Assembly: GCA_037178625.1 (NCBI GenBank)
Contig: CM074130.1
Location: forward strand, 372,001 to 436,000
Source: Skeletonema tropicum
Taxonomy: Eukaryota; Bacillariophyta; Thalassiosirophyceae; Thalassiosirales; Thalassiosiraceae
Direction: 5' to 3'
DNA: 64,000 nt
Positions 29,842 to 42,350 of this stretch are shown here, one piece after another. The notes beneath the pieces were generated by a model. That model did no database searches, had not been told where the DNA came from, and saw only the letters and a list, made by a program, of their open reading frames with translations. Each line of letters begins with the position of its first letter. The stretch's first letter is position 1. The translations under genes were made by a program, and so were the position numbers.

Positions 29842-30387
29842 TGATGAATAAGTACTTAGAACTTTGATGATCAATTTGATGCCTGCCTTAAGTGTATAAG
29901 TACATACTTCGACTTCCTCATATCTCTCCAAGCACTGCAGCCAGTTCTGTGGGCTTCCTTCGTTCATTACCAAAAGATAGATCAATGTTCAATGTGAGTG
30001 TCTATTCTTGTGCTTTCACACAACCATCCGCCCACCCCCAAAATTCACTTCCTCCAGCAGTTTGGCCTTGCTTGCACCAAAGCCTTCGCGTTCCACATCC
30101 GTCGACCCATTCCTGCCCAGCAGGCACCACAAGCGTCTTCGGGACCAGGCGTCTTCGGGACCAGCCCGAGCTCCTCCTGGTTTAAGTTCACCTTTCTCTA
30201 CTGGCACTAGTGCCTAGGGAGTATTAAATAATCTATCTATCAATTTGATGCCGCCTTAAGTCACAGTACTTCAGTACTTACTTTGACTCAGACAGCAGCA
30301 TACCAAGTATCGCTGTATGGCTCCGATGTGACCATAAGTAGCATACCAGTGGGCAGCACCGCTTCCCTTCTGCTCAGAGAAGTTACA

Positions 30388-30611
30388 CACCCTACATAGG
30401 ATCTTCAGACACCTGTCTGAGTCACTTGGGAGGTCTCAGCACGTAAGAGGACTCCCATTTATGACAGAAGACACACCCTACATAGGATCTTCAGACACCT
30501 GTCTGAGTCACTGGGGAGGACTCAGCTCTGCTCTATCTATCTCTGCGTGCATAAATGCAGAGTCCCTCTGAAGAGGACTCCCATTTATGACAGAAGATCC
30601 TATGTAGGGTG
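30388..30611. repeat. Direct and inverted 19-bp repeat cluster, copy B
   Basis: Direct copies at 30388-30406 and 30474-30492, inverted copy at 30593-30611, as in block X copy A. Confidence 0.9.
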
Positions 30612-30621
30612 GAATCTCTGT

Positions 30622-30676
30622 GGGCCAGGTTGGTACTACCTACGGTAGGGGACCACGTTGGAATCCCTGGAGTGTT
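30622..30676 (+). rRNA. 5S rRNA 3'-half fragment, copy B
   Basis: Same 55 nt as in copy A. The eight bases before it differ from copies A and C because of a short deletion/replacement. Confidence 0.6.
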
Positions 30677-32184
30677 CTTTTGCTACTTTTGCCTTTCATT
30701 TTGGCCCCTATATACCTGCCTACAATAGGTACGATACAAATAATGCAATGCACTTACTACAATACCCGCCTTCGCCCTTTCTTTTGCTCGGCCTTCCTTG
30801 ATGAGCGAATTTCGCTTCACTTGAGAGAAGTCGCGATGAAGAAGCGGCTGCGTTGTATTGGTATTGTGCGTCTCATTCATCGTCCGTCTATCTTTACCTT
30901 CAGTCATCCAAACGTATACGAAAGATGTCAAGAGTTCAACCTGCTGATCCTGCTTTGGCTCCATCTTCATGAGAAGCGTTTCCCCCTACTCCTGATATAT
31001 CGTAGATCGAAGATGATAATAACTTAACAAATATCTACGATATAACCTCCCAAACGCGTCTACTGGTCCACTAGACTAGCTATTTGGGTGCGATCTGGGA
31101 AATATAGCTACTGCAGCACATGTTCGTTATCACTTAGCATAGATAATGTCGCCTCTTGAGGGCTCACCAGACGTACTTTAAAATTTCTGTTACATAAATA
31201 TAGCTATTTGCGCTGCTGAGCCGAGTGCCGAGTGCAATGCTTCCCAGGAAGAGTTCAATCTGCTGAGACCAGATTGGCCCCAGCTCGATTCGAATTCGAA
31301 TCCGTTCACACATCACATCATAGTGAAACTGTTTCTGTGTAGTCAGTCCTCTCCTGAGCTGAGAATGACGAGCAATACATATACATACATCGAGTGATGG
31401 ATCTTCTGTTATCAGTTTCGAATTGCTCAAGAATTGTGGCACAGCTCACACAAGAATTATTGTGCCAAACACAATCAATTCAGCTAGCTCTCTGGGGCAA
31501 TGTTGAGCTTCTATATCAAGGTAAGTTAAGATTGCGCCAGGTCTGCCGAAATAGTAAGTTAAGCCATCACATCACTTGAGTGACTTGCCCCACGGCTGAC
31601 CTCGTGTCAAGCTTCGTCTTGAGCTTGAGTTAAAGAAGTAGAGTTTCGTCGAGCAAAGCAGAGATTGCCCATTTGGTTTGATATCTTCAAAGGAATAAGA
31701 AGAAGACAACGGAGAAGAATCCAAACGTGATGTTGTTATTGAGAGATGTCCTCATATCTTTCCAAGCACTGCGGCCAGCGGCCAGTTGTGTGGTGAATTC
31801 CTTCGTTCATTACCAAAAGAGAGATCAACGTGAGTGTCTATTCTTGTGCTTTCACACAAGAGCGGCGTGGAGCTTGGAAGACAAAAAATTGAGATGATCC
31901 TGAAGAACAGCAGTATTGCTCGACAAGGAAAAGATGCCATCCACTTCCATAACACTAAACGAATCATGTAAATTTCGTAATCTCACTAATATACAGGTGA
32001 CAATCTTCATATTCGAATCTATCGACTTCTTCTCATCATTGCTGCTGTATCACCTCCATCGGAAGAGGGGTTGTTCGGAGTACTTCTACTTATATAATAG
32101 CGAGGATCAGATCGATAAATAAATACAAAATTAATCAGATTAGATATCTACACGAGTATAATCTGGACCTGCTTAGGTACAATG

Positions 32185-32684
32185 TTGATTGTTATTCATC
32201 AGATGTTGTTGTTGTTGTTGTTGCTGCTGCTGTTGACTCGTTTGATAATTATAATTATTTGGTTTCACATCAACGCTGTGTAGTTGTGGAGAGGAGCGCG
32301 AGACATTATTTGGAGAACTGCCGGCCATATCCATATCACTTTTATCATTTCGCTGCGGGCTTTTGATTGTTGCAGTTGTCGCAACCGTGTGATCGAGAAG
32401 AGCCTGAGCCTGAGATGAGTAGGACGAACATGTTGTCGGCGGATGCATTGCAATAATTTGTGCGTGTTGACAAGAAGGGTTTATCTAGAGATCAGCGCAG
32501 TGAATGAACAATGCACAATGCAATGCTAAAATGGCGAACTCGATGGGCCTGCGTGTAGGTATATGAGTAGGTCGATTGCCAGGGAATGGAGGGTGACAAT
32601 CTTCATATTCGAATCTATCGACTTCTTCTCATCATTGCTGCTGTATCACCTCCATCGGAAGAGGAGTTGTTCGAAGTACTTCTA
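32185..32684. repeat. 595-bp tandem array, part 4a
   Basis: Less than one unit between block X copy B and the truncated TE2. It ends in CTTCTA, where internal TE2 sequence (ATTAGTGACC) begins. Confidence 0.95.
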
Positions 32685-32688
32685 ATTA

Positions 32689-33945
32689 GTGACCTTGGCC
32701 CATAATTTGGTTGCATCGTATGAGTATTCAAAATTCAAAGGTTCCGCTGCATCCGCTAAAGAAGTACTCGAATTCATGATACAAAGGGGCACGGAATATT
32801 CAACATGTGCTTTTGCTCTGTTACAGATACGAATGGGAGCAATAGCAAAGATGATGCGTAACTCCGAACGTGTCGGAAAAGAGGATGGGGTGCAGCTTTT
32901 CTTCACAACACTCAAATTTGCATTGAGACTCTTCACCCTCACACACAAGACTGATTATGTGTGCCTTGGTTGTGACTTATTGCTGTGGTATCACTGTGCA
33001 TCTCCGGCACAACGAAAGATCTATGAAAATTATATCTTTACCCAGACAACAGTGAATGGTAAATCTATCTTCCATGATTACTTCGTTGAGTTATCCGTAA
33101 TGGATCTTCGGAAGTTCACGGGGAAAGTATTCTACCAGGGGCTGTGTTCCGAGTTGGAGTATTTGGCAGCCACCCTTCCAGAGAAAAATTGCGAGAGCAA
33201 CGATGCCCGGGTGTTACGAGATAAAGATGCTACTTCTAGGAAGTCGGATCGGTATGGTATCAAATTGAATGACTACCTTGGCAAGCTAGTGGAGAAGATC
33301 ACTGATATGAAGCTTTGGGCGCCAGATGAGACGCCAGTAATGAGGGGAGAGAAGGCAAACACAGAAGTTCCATGCGATTCGGATATTATCACTCTGCCCG
33401 GAGGAGTCAACCTTCCAGCGATGACTCTGTCTTCAATCATGGGTACTGGAGATGAGAGGTTGGAAGATTACTTCATCACATACTACATCGACAATTATAA
33501 TGCTGTTGAAAGATCTGAGAAAGGCCTTGCAAAGGTAAAGACTACGATGAAAGATCTAAAGGCAGCAGTGGAATTGGATACGAAACTTGCAACTACAACA
33601 AGCGCACAAGATCTAAAGCCAAGAGAGTGCAAAAAAGCTTTGCTTCTGAAAGAGATAGATCGCATGATCATGCGAGATAAAGCGAGGACGAAAAAGAAGG
33701 TGAAAATTCCAGCGCACGAGATGAATTTGAACACAAAGAAAGATATTATCATTAAGTTCCTTATCAAATGGCGTCAAAAAGAGTTCAAAGCTTATCCGAA
33801 GCTAGCACAAGAGCTGAAGGATGGAGTTTTGACGAGACAGAGTGAATCTAATCTTGTGACGCATGCATCCAGAAAGGAGCTAATGGAGTCGGAGTTCTTC
33901 TCTCTAGGAAAGCATCTACGCGAAAAGGGAGACACATATTCATGA
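32689..33945 (+). pseudogene. TE2 large protein, C-terminal 45% only
   Basis: Covers residues ~515-931 of the intact copy. There is no native ATG at the left edge and the upstream region is satellite. One residue differs from copy A. Not expected to be functional. Confidence 0.75.
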
Positions 33946-34327
33946 TAACAATCTGTAATAGTGAATTAGTTCCTAGGACGTATAGGCCGAGTCTGAGTTT
34001 TGTAACAGCATGCGTCCCCTTTCCTTTGTGGCAAGGGAATACCTCATTGATCGAGCCATTAGAACTAAAGTCACAACGTGCAGTCTTATCGGCCAGACTT
34101 TCGTTGCCCGTGATGCGGCTGACTCGCGATGCACTCGTATCATTCGCAGCTTGTTGCTTCACCGACGGCTTCAACACTCGACCAGTTCGGGACGTCTTCT
34201 TTGGAGCCTCAATGCTCGATGAAGTGACCACCCCCGACTCTGCAATAGGGGTGGTGTCCCTACCGTTTTGGGTGGAGAGTTCATTACAATCCTTGGATCG
34301 ATCGGTCGGTTGAGTTTTGGTTGACAT
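33848..34327 (-). CDS. TE2 opposing open frame, copy B
   Basis: Duplicate of 20644-21123 with one substitution (KPSAKQQ to KPSVKQQ). Unrecognised. Confidence 0.3.
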   Translation of the reverse strand: MSTKTQPTDRSKDCNELSTQNGRDTTPIAESGVVTSSSIEAPKKTSRTGRVLKPSVKQQAANDTSASRVSRITGNESLADKTARCDFSSNGSINEVFPCHKGKGTHAVTKLRLGLYVLGTNSLLQIVIMNMCLPFRVDAFLERRTPTPLAPFWMHASQD

Positions 34328-34445
34328 CGGAGGTCGGAATGATTGAGATGTTTACTAGCGTTATGCGAATTTATCTAGTGCTCGGCAAATCTTTAAAAAG
34401 TGCGACGGTGAGTCTACTGGCGTTTAAAACGCCAGCTCCCCCCCC

Positions 34446-37400
34446 GAACTTATATAATAGCGAGGATCAGATCGCATGGTGAGACAAACGTTATGAATTT
34501 CACCCTTGATGATTTTTGTAGCATTGCGTGATATATAATGATGATTGTTATTCGTCAGATGTTGTTGTTGTTGTTGCTGCTGCTGTTGACTCGTTTGATA
34601 ATTATAATTATTTGGTTTCACATCAACGCTGTGTAGTTGTGGAGAGGAGCGCGAGACATTATTTGGAGAACTGCCGGCCATATCCATATCACTTTTATCA
34701 TTTCGCTGCGGGCTTTTGATTGTTGCTGTTGTCGCAACCGTGTGATCGAGAAGAGCCTGAGCCTGAGATGAGTAGGACGAACATGTTGTCGGCGGATGCA
34801 TTGCAATAATTTGTGCGTGTTGACAAGAAGGGTTTATCTAGAGATCAGCGCAGTGAATGAACAATGCACAATGCAATGCTAAAATGGCGAACTCGATGGG
34901 CCTGCGTGTAGGTATATGAGTAGGTCGATTGCCAGGGAATGGAGGGTGACAATCTTCATATTCGAATCTATCGACTTCTTCTCATCATTGCTGCTGTATC
35001 ACCTCCATCGGAAGAGGAGTTGTTCGAAGTACTTCTACTTATATAATAGCGAGGATCAGATCGCATGGTGAGACAAACGTTATGAATTTCACCCTTGATG
35101 ATTTTTGTAGCATTGCGTGATATATAATGATGATTGTTATTCGTCAGATGTTGTTGTTGTTGTTGCTGCTGCTGTTGACTCGTTTGATAATTATTTGGTT
35201 TCACATCAACGCTGTGTAGTTGTGGAGAGGAGCGCGAGACATTATTTGGAGAACTGCCGGCCATATCCATATCACTTTTATCATTTCGCTGCGGGCTTTT
35301 GATTGTTGCAGTTGTCGCAACCGTGTGATCGAGAAGAGCCTGAGCCTGAGATGAGTAGGACGAACATGTTGTCGGCGGATGCATTGCAATAATTTGTGCG
35401 TGTTGACAAGAAGGGTTTATCTAGAGATCAGCGCAGTGAATGAACAATGCACAATGCAATGCTAAAATGGCGAACTCGATGGGCCTGCGTGTAGGTATAT
35501 GAGTAGGTCGATTGCCAGGGAATGGAGGGTGACAATCTTCATATTCGAATCTATCGACTTCTTCTCATCATTGCTGCTGTATCACCTCCATCGGAAGAGG
35601 AGTTGTTCGAAGTACTTCTACTTATATAATAGCGAGGATCAGATCGCATGGTGAGACAAACGTTATGAATTTCACCCTTGATGATTTTTGTAGCATTGCG
35701 TGATATATAATGATGATTGTTATTCGTCAGATGTTGTTGTTGTTGTTGCTGCTGCTGTTGACTCGTTTGATAATTATAATTATTTGGTTTCACATCAACG
35801 CTGTGTAGTTGTGGAGAGGAGCGCGAGACATTATTTGGAGAACTGCCGGCCATATCCATATCACTTTTATCATTTCGCTGCGGGCTTTTGATTGTTGCTG
35901 TTGTCGCAACCGTGTGATCGAGAAGAGCCTGAGCCTGAGATGAGTAGGACGAACATGTTGTCGGCGGATGCATTGCAATAATTTGTGCGTGTTGACAAGA
36001 AGGGTTTATCTAGAGATCAGCGCAGTGAATGAACAATGCACAATGCAATGCTAAAATGGCGAACTCGATGGGCCTGCGTGTAGGTATATGAGTAGGTCGA
36101 TTGCCAGGGAATGGAGGGTGACAATCTTCATATTCGAATCTATCGACTTCTTCTCATCATTGCTGCTGTATCACCTCCATCGGAAGAGGAGTTGTTCGAA
36201 GTACTTCTACTTATATAATAGCGAGGATCAGATCGCATGGTGAGACAAACGTTATGAATTTCACCCTTGATGATTTTTGTAGCATTGCGTGATATATAAT
36301 GATGATTGTTATTCGTCAGATGTTGTTGTTGTTGTTGCTGCTGCTGTTGACTCGTTTGATAATTATTTGGTTTCACATCAACGCTGTGTAGTTGTGGAGA
36401 GGAGCGCGAGACATTATTTGGAGAACTGCCGGCCATATCCATATCACTTTTATCATTTCGCTGCGGGCTTTTGATTGTTGCAGTTGTCGCAACCGTGTGA
36501 TCGAGAAGAGCCTGAGCCTGAGATGAGTAGGACGAACATGTTGTCGGCGGATGCATTGCAATAATTTGTGCGTGTTGACAAGAAGGGTTTATCTAGAGAT
36601 CAGCGCAGTGAATGAACAATGCACAATGCAATGCTAAAATGGCGAACTCGATGGGCCTGCGTGTAGGTATATGAGTAGGTCGATTGCCAGGGAATGGAGG
36701 GTGACAATCTTCATATTCGAATCTATCGACTTCTTCTCATCATTGCTGCTGTATCACCTCCATCGGAAGAGGAGTTGTTCGAAGTACTTCTACTTATATA
36801 ATAGCGAGGATCAGATCGCATGGTGAGACAAACGTTATGAATTTCACCCTTGATGATTTTTGTAGCATTGCGTGATATATAATGATGATTGTTATTCATC
36901 AGATGTTGTTGTTGTTGTTGCTGCTGCTGTTGACTCGTTTGATAATTATAATTATTTGGTTTCACATCAACGCTGTGTAGTTGTGGAGAGGAGCGCGAGA
37001 CATTATTTGGAGAACTGCCGGCCATATCCATATCACTTTTATCATTTCGCTGCGGGTGCGGGCTTTTGGTTGTTGCAGTTGTCGCAACCGTGTGATCGAG
37101 AAGAGCCTGAGCCTGAGATGAGTAGGACGAACATGTTGTCGGCGGATGCATTGCAATAATTTGTGCGTGTTGACAAGAAGGGTTTATCTAGAGATCAGCG
37201 CAGTGAATGAACAATGCACAATGCAATGCTAAAATGGCGAACTCGATGGGCCTGCGTGTAGGTATATGAGTAGGTCGATTGCCAGGGAATGGAGGGTGAC
37301 AATCTTCATATTCGAATCTATCGACTTCTTCTCATCATTGCTGCTGTATCACCTCCATCGGAAGAGGAGTTGTTCGAAGTACTTCTACTTATATAATAGC

Positions 37401-39216
37401 GAGGATCAGATTGCATGGTGAGACAAACGTTATGAATTTCACCCTTGATGATTTTTGTAGCATTGCGTGATATATAATGATGATTGTTATTCGTCAGATG
37501 TTGTTGTTGTTGTTGCTGCTGCTGTTGACTCGTTTGATAATTATTTGGTTTCACATCAACGCTGTGTAGTTGTGGAGAGGAGCGCGAGACATTATTTGGA
37601 GAACTGCCGGCCATATCCATATCACTTTTATCATTTCGCTGCGGGCTTTTGATTGTTGCAGTTGTCGCAACCGTGTGATCGAGAAGAGCCTGAGCCTGAG
37701 ATGAGTAGGACGAACATGTTGTCGGCGGATGCATTGCAATAATTTGTGCGTGTTGACAAGAAGGGTTTATCTAGAGATCAGCGCAGTGAATGAACAATGC
37801 ACAATGCAATGCTAAAATGGCGAACTCGATGGGCCTGCGTGTAGGTATATGAGTAGGTCGATTGCCAGGGAATGGAGGGTGACAATCTTCATATTCGAAT
37901 CTATCGACTTCTTCTCATCATTGCTGCTGTATCACCTCCATCGGAAGAGGAGTTGTTCGAAGTACTTCTACTTATATAATAGCGAGGATCAGATTGCATG
38001 GTGAGACAAACGTTATGAATTTCACCCTTGATGATTTTTGTAGCATTGCGTGATATATAATGATGATTGTTATTCGTCAGATGTTGTTGTTGTTGTTGCT
38101 GCTGCTGTTGACTCGTTTGATAATTATAATTATTTGGTTTCACATCAACGCTGTGTAGTTGTGGAGAGGAGCGCGAGACATCATTTGGAGAACTGCCGGC
38201 CATATCCATATCACTTTTATCATTTCGCTGCGGGCTTTTGATTGTTGCAGTTGTCGCAACCGTGTGATCGAGAAGAGCCTGAGCCTGAGATGAGTAGGAC
38301 GAACATGTTGTCGGCGGATGCATTGCAATAATTTGTGCGTGTTGACAAGAAGGGTTTATCTAGAGATCAGCGCAGTGAATGAACAATGCACAATGCAATG
38401 CTAAAATGGCGAACTCGATGGGCCTGCGTGTAGGTATATGAGTAGGTCGATTGCCAGGGAATGGAGGGTGACAATCTTCATATTCGAATCTATCGACTTC
38501 TTCTCATCATTGCTGCTGTATCACCTCCATCGGAAGAGGAGTTGTTCGAAGTACTTCTACTTATATAATAGCGAGGATCAGATCGCATGGTGAGACAAAC
38601 GTTATGAATTTCACCCTTGATGATTTTTGTAGCATTGCGTGATATATAATGATGATTGTTATTCATCAGATGTTGTTGTTGTTGTTGCTGCTGCTGTTGA
38701 CTCGTTTGATAATTATAATTATTTGGTTTCACATCAACGCTGTGTAGTTGTGGAGAGGAGCGCGAGACATTATTTGGAGAACTGCCGGCCATATCCATAT
38801 CACTTTTATCATTTCGCTGCGGGTGCGGGCTTTTGGTTGTTGCAGTTGTCGCAACCGTGTGATCGAGAAGAGCCTGAGCCTGAGATGAGTAGGACGAACA
38901 TGTTGTCGGCGGATGCATTGCAATAATTTGTGCGTGTTGACAAGAAGGGTTTATCTAGAGATCAGCGCAGTGAATGAACAATGCACAATGCAATGCTAAA
39001 ATGGCGAACTCGATGGGCCTGCGTGTAGGTATATGAGTAGGTCGATTGCCAGGGAATGGAGGGTGACAATCTTCATATTCGAATCTATCGACTTCTTCTC
39101 ATCATTGCTGCTGTATCACCTCCATCGGAAGAGGAGTTGTTCGAAGTACTTCTACTTATATAATAGCGAGGATCAGATCGCATGGTGAGACAAACGTTAT
39201 GAATTTCACCCTTGAT
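34446..39216. repeat. 595-bp tandem array, part 4b (longest run)
   Basis: About eight units. Successive lengths measured at the minus-strand stop are 583, 589, 583, 595, 583, 589 and 595 bp, produced by two independent 6-bp indels (the ATAATT variant and GTGCGG). The array ends exactly at the left target-site copy of TE1 (ACCCTTGAT, 39208-39216). Confidence 0.97.
39208..39216 (+). repeat. TE1 copy 2 target-site duplication, left
   Basis: ACCCTTGAT, repeated at 42342-42350 right after the other TE1 end. The uninterrupted array unit has this 9-mer once, proving insertion into a pre-existing array. Confidence 0.93.
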
Positions 39217-39389
39217 AGGGGGGAGCAAGCCCTGTGTTTTTTGGGGAGTCACGAGTGGTGCGCGCCAAGAATTTTCTCAAAATTTTTTGACCATGGCCAA
39301 AATTGGCCATCGCCTGATTGGCGTAAGAAATAGGACCCTTTGGCAGCTTTTTCTCTGTTATTACTTGTTTTTATACTATGAAACTGTTA

Positions 39390-39422
39390 GGCCGCATAGA
39401 CAGGGGTATGGTCTATGCGGCC
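39390..39422. repeat. Perfect 12-bp-arm hairpin in TE1 copy 2
   Basis: GGCCGCATAGAC and its complement around a 9-nt loop, as in copy 1. Confidence 0.85.
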
Positions 39423-39585
39423 AAAGAGTTTGGTGGTCCAAAGTGCTAACCCGGTGGAGATTTTGCTGCCAAACCAGCCAATCTTGTCGACAAAACTCCG
39501 ATCTTCAAAAGACTCAACGCATCGGAGAGCTCGCCGATGCTCCGAAAGCAACAAGCAGAGATCTCAGCGGTGCACAAAAGCGACA

Positions 39586-41938
39586 ATGGAAGAGAGTAAT
39601 GATGATACCGCAATGGCGGCCGGTGCCGAGGCAGCGCCAAAGCCAAAAAAGAGAAAGAGGAAGAGAACTTTTAGCCGCAAAATAAAGGGTGGTGAGCAGA
39701 AGAAATCCAATGCACCGCATGCCCCGAACGTCCAGCGGAATCCGTCACAGCCAACAAAGGCGCCGACGTCAGATAATAAGAAGACGGATCCAAGAGTATA
39801 CGATCTGAAGAGGGCAACGCAAAGGCGAGATAAACAAATAGAAGTATTGTCTGCTGATAACCAACAACTGAAAAGGAAAGTCGAGACTACCGCAAGAGAA
39901 ATGCAATCGGTTGAACGTGAGACTGCAATGAAAGTGAGCGCCATTGAGAAGGGGGCAGAGAAATTGCAGGAGAGGGCTGAAAAGAAGATGCAGCGTGCAG
40001 CAGAGGCGACGACTACAGCTAATGTCAAAATGGCCGCCGCAACAAAAGCAGCTACTGACGCAAAAGAGATGAAGAAGGAGGCTTCAAAAGAGAAGACTAT
40101 CGCAACAAAGGAGAGGAAGCAAATCAATAACAATAAATTAGCAGTTGCAAACAAGTCAAACAAACAGTTAGCAGCAAAAGATGAGTTGATAGCGGCAAAA
40201 GATGAGGTGATACGTGAACTGAAGGAGAAATTGAGGGCATCACAGAAGGCTGTCAAGGAAGCAGAGGCGAGGGAAGCAAAGGAAATAGCAGCGCGGAAAG
40301 AAGTGGAGAATTCACTAGAGGATATGGAAGCAAAGTTGGCGAGGATGGAGGCAATGTTGCAGGAACAACTTGCAGCAGGACGAATAGTTATCAAGAAAGA
40401 ATCTATGAAGGGAACAGGATTTAAGAGATGGTCGGAAAAGATTGTCCAACTCATCATGGAGTATTTGGTATGTGTTGTTCAAAATGTTTATTATTATTAT
40501 GTACTTGATTCAACTAATCAAAACACTGCTGCATTATTATTATTACACAATAGGTTGCCGGAGGCTCTCCAACAGCGTTTAGCAAGATACTGCTGGCATT
40601 CCTTAAAATAATGCAACCTGAATCTACCGTTGAAGAACTGCCAAGCATTTGGTTCATCCGTCGAATGAGAACAGTTCTCGCCATTGTTTGCCAGCTAATG
40701 TCGGCGTACCGTGCTGCCAAGGCGGAGCGGTGGGGTCAGCTCAATTGTGATGAAACAAAGCGCCATCAAACAGAATACCTCAATCTGATTTTGAGTTGTG
40801 TAGAAGAGTCATGTGAGGGGATGCCAGCTGAGTACAAACCAATTTTAATGTCTGCGTGCATTCTTCCCGAAGACGGAACATCAGTGGCACAGCGTGATGC
40901 CATTGTATCTTTCCTTGATGAGATGAATACTTGGTTGGACGAATGGGCAACCCTTACAGAGGAGAAGTTTCCGGGGTTTACGCATGACATCATCAGAAAT
41001 GGTCTTACACTCTCCAAGCTTGTTCAGGGCGGTCTTGTTACACAGGACACTTGCAATGGCGCAAGCAAGGGGTCCGACCTCATTGTAAATGAGATCAAAC
41101 TTTCGGCCGCAGCTGCTGGTATTTCGGAAGATCAATGGCTCGTCATCAAGACACACTGCAAAGATTAGAGCTGATGAAAAAGGCAGGATACGAGAAGGCC
41201 ACCCAGCTTCTCATTGATTGTCTGTACTACCATGATATGTACTATTCTGAAAGGCGGCTGAGAAGTGCGGCAGCTGTAGATGAGATGCTTGGCCAACTAA
41301 AAAGTAAGACAGCAAAGTTAGATGAGATCAAAGAACAGATCCGTATCAGAGTACTTGGACTTGGCTGGGAAGACTTACATCATCCATGGAGTAAAGATGG
41401 TAAGGAGTATTCGGTAGATATCCTTGCCGACTGGTTAAAGAACAAAATTATACCGGAAGAGGACAAAAGGCCAATTCCAGAAAAGCCTCCTGTCAAAAGA
41501 CTTGAGCGGAAGGCTTTGCCAGTGCTTGGAACATTGTCTGCCGATGTTGCTAAACTTAACGTCATGTCAGAAGAAAAAGAGCAAGAAATTAGGGACAAGG
41601 CAACCGAAATGCGTGACGAGCGGGAGTTGGACGGAGTTGGAGACAGATACGGTGAAATGCAACCTAGACTCCACCCTGCATTGGATGAAAGCTTGATTGA
41701 TCGTCGCATTGAAATCTGTTTGACGCGTGGTGAGCAGCTAATGTGGCATAGTGGGAAGGTGGTTGGGATAAAGAGAAGAAAGAAAACTTTCGAAATGCTA
41801 TACGATGAAGATGTTGTAGATGATGACGAACCTCGTTTGCAAGAAGTTAAGCTGCTGCCAAGCTTTTGGATCAAGGCTAAGCAAGGCGGATGGAGATTAG
41901 CTAAAGAGGAGGTGGAGATGGAGCGTGCGCAACCTTGA
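39586..41938 (+). pseudogene. TE1-encoded coiled-coil protein gene, copy 2, different internal deletion
   Basis: Exon 1 39586-40467 (294 codons), intron 40468-40553 (86 bp, GTATGT...TAG), exon 2 from 40554. The spliced frame reads through VAGGSPTAFSKILLAFLKIM and continues for 204 codons to a stop at 41168, just past a deletion junction after IKTHC. Downstream, another frame (to 41938) encodes the rest: MKKAGYEKATQLL, WEDLHHPWSKDG, and a C-terminal WHSGKVVGIKRRKKTFEML segment followed by LLPSFW. That last part resembles a Tudor/chromo-like barrel. Copy 1 keeps ~90 residues after IKTHC that are lost here but lacks the MKKAGYE part. Neither copy has the stretch between them, where a catalytic core would be expected. 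Nuclear role is inferred from the basic N-terminus. Confidence 0.7.
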
Positions 41939-42341
41939 GTACCAATGTTAAAGTAGGGGGGGAGTAATGTATTCGTAGTAGAAAGAAGTGTGTAACTCAA
42001 GTTCTACTAAGTGATAATTAATCCAGTAGTTCGATACACGTAGCTTGCAGAGCCTAATAGAGATTAAAAGAGGAGGTGGAGATGGAGTGCGCAACCTTGA
42101 GTACCAATTCCTACATAGAATAAATTGCGGGAGCGAAATTTGGCGCCATCCATCACTTTCAATTCATGACTCAATGGCCAAAAATGTGCTCCTATGTAGT
42201 GCCAAAATGGGTATGAAGAAATGGAACAAATAGCACGAAACTTTGGATATATCTACATTGGATATATATGAATTCATGTATGCAATAGTATTTGGTATAA
42301 AACCTATTTGAAAATTCATCATTCTGGGCTTGCTCCCCCCT

Positions 42342-42350
42342 ACCCTTGAT
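42342..42350 (+). repeat. TE1 copy 2 target-site duplication, right
   Basis: ACCCTTGAT, identical to 39208-39216; the array unit continues from here in register. Confidence 0.93.

Larger units (their letters stand above)
25020..32184. repeat. Block X, copy B
   Basis: Second copy of 8879-16020. The first ~1.3 kb (25020-26340) differs from copy A by many one- and two-base indels, often in homopolymers; beyond that the two differ only sporadically. Notable differences are a one-base deletion in the IQ gene and a changed junction before the 5S fragment (GGAATCTC in place of GGAAGTTACATAAGAC). Member 2 of the dispersed repeat is at about 29912-30027 and member 3 at about 31747-31870. Confidence 0.95.
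32685..34445 (+). mobile_element. TE2, copy B (5' half missing)
   Basis: Corresponds to 19481-21241 of copy A, with the same 3' palindrome, C8 run and flanking array base. The array/TE2 junction on the left is new. The shared right junction means that copies A and B are duplicates of one insertion, and that a deletion removed array sequence and the TE2 5' half from B. Confidence 0.85.
39217..42341 (+). mobile_element. DNA transposon TE1, copy 2 (internally deleted)
   Basis: 3125 bp with 16-bp terminal inverted repeats (AGGGGGGAGCAAGCCC at 39217-39232, its complement at 42326-42341) and a 9-bp target-site duplication. A 9-bp duplication is typical of Mutator-like and some related elements, but the protein was not recognisable as MULE. 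Near the right end the string AAAGAGGAGGTGGAGATGGAG is partly duplicated (about 41904 and 42068), the first in the 3' coding end and the second in the non-coding tail. Very similar to copy 1, hence recent. Confidence 0.93.
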
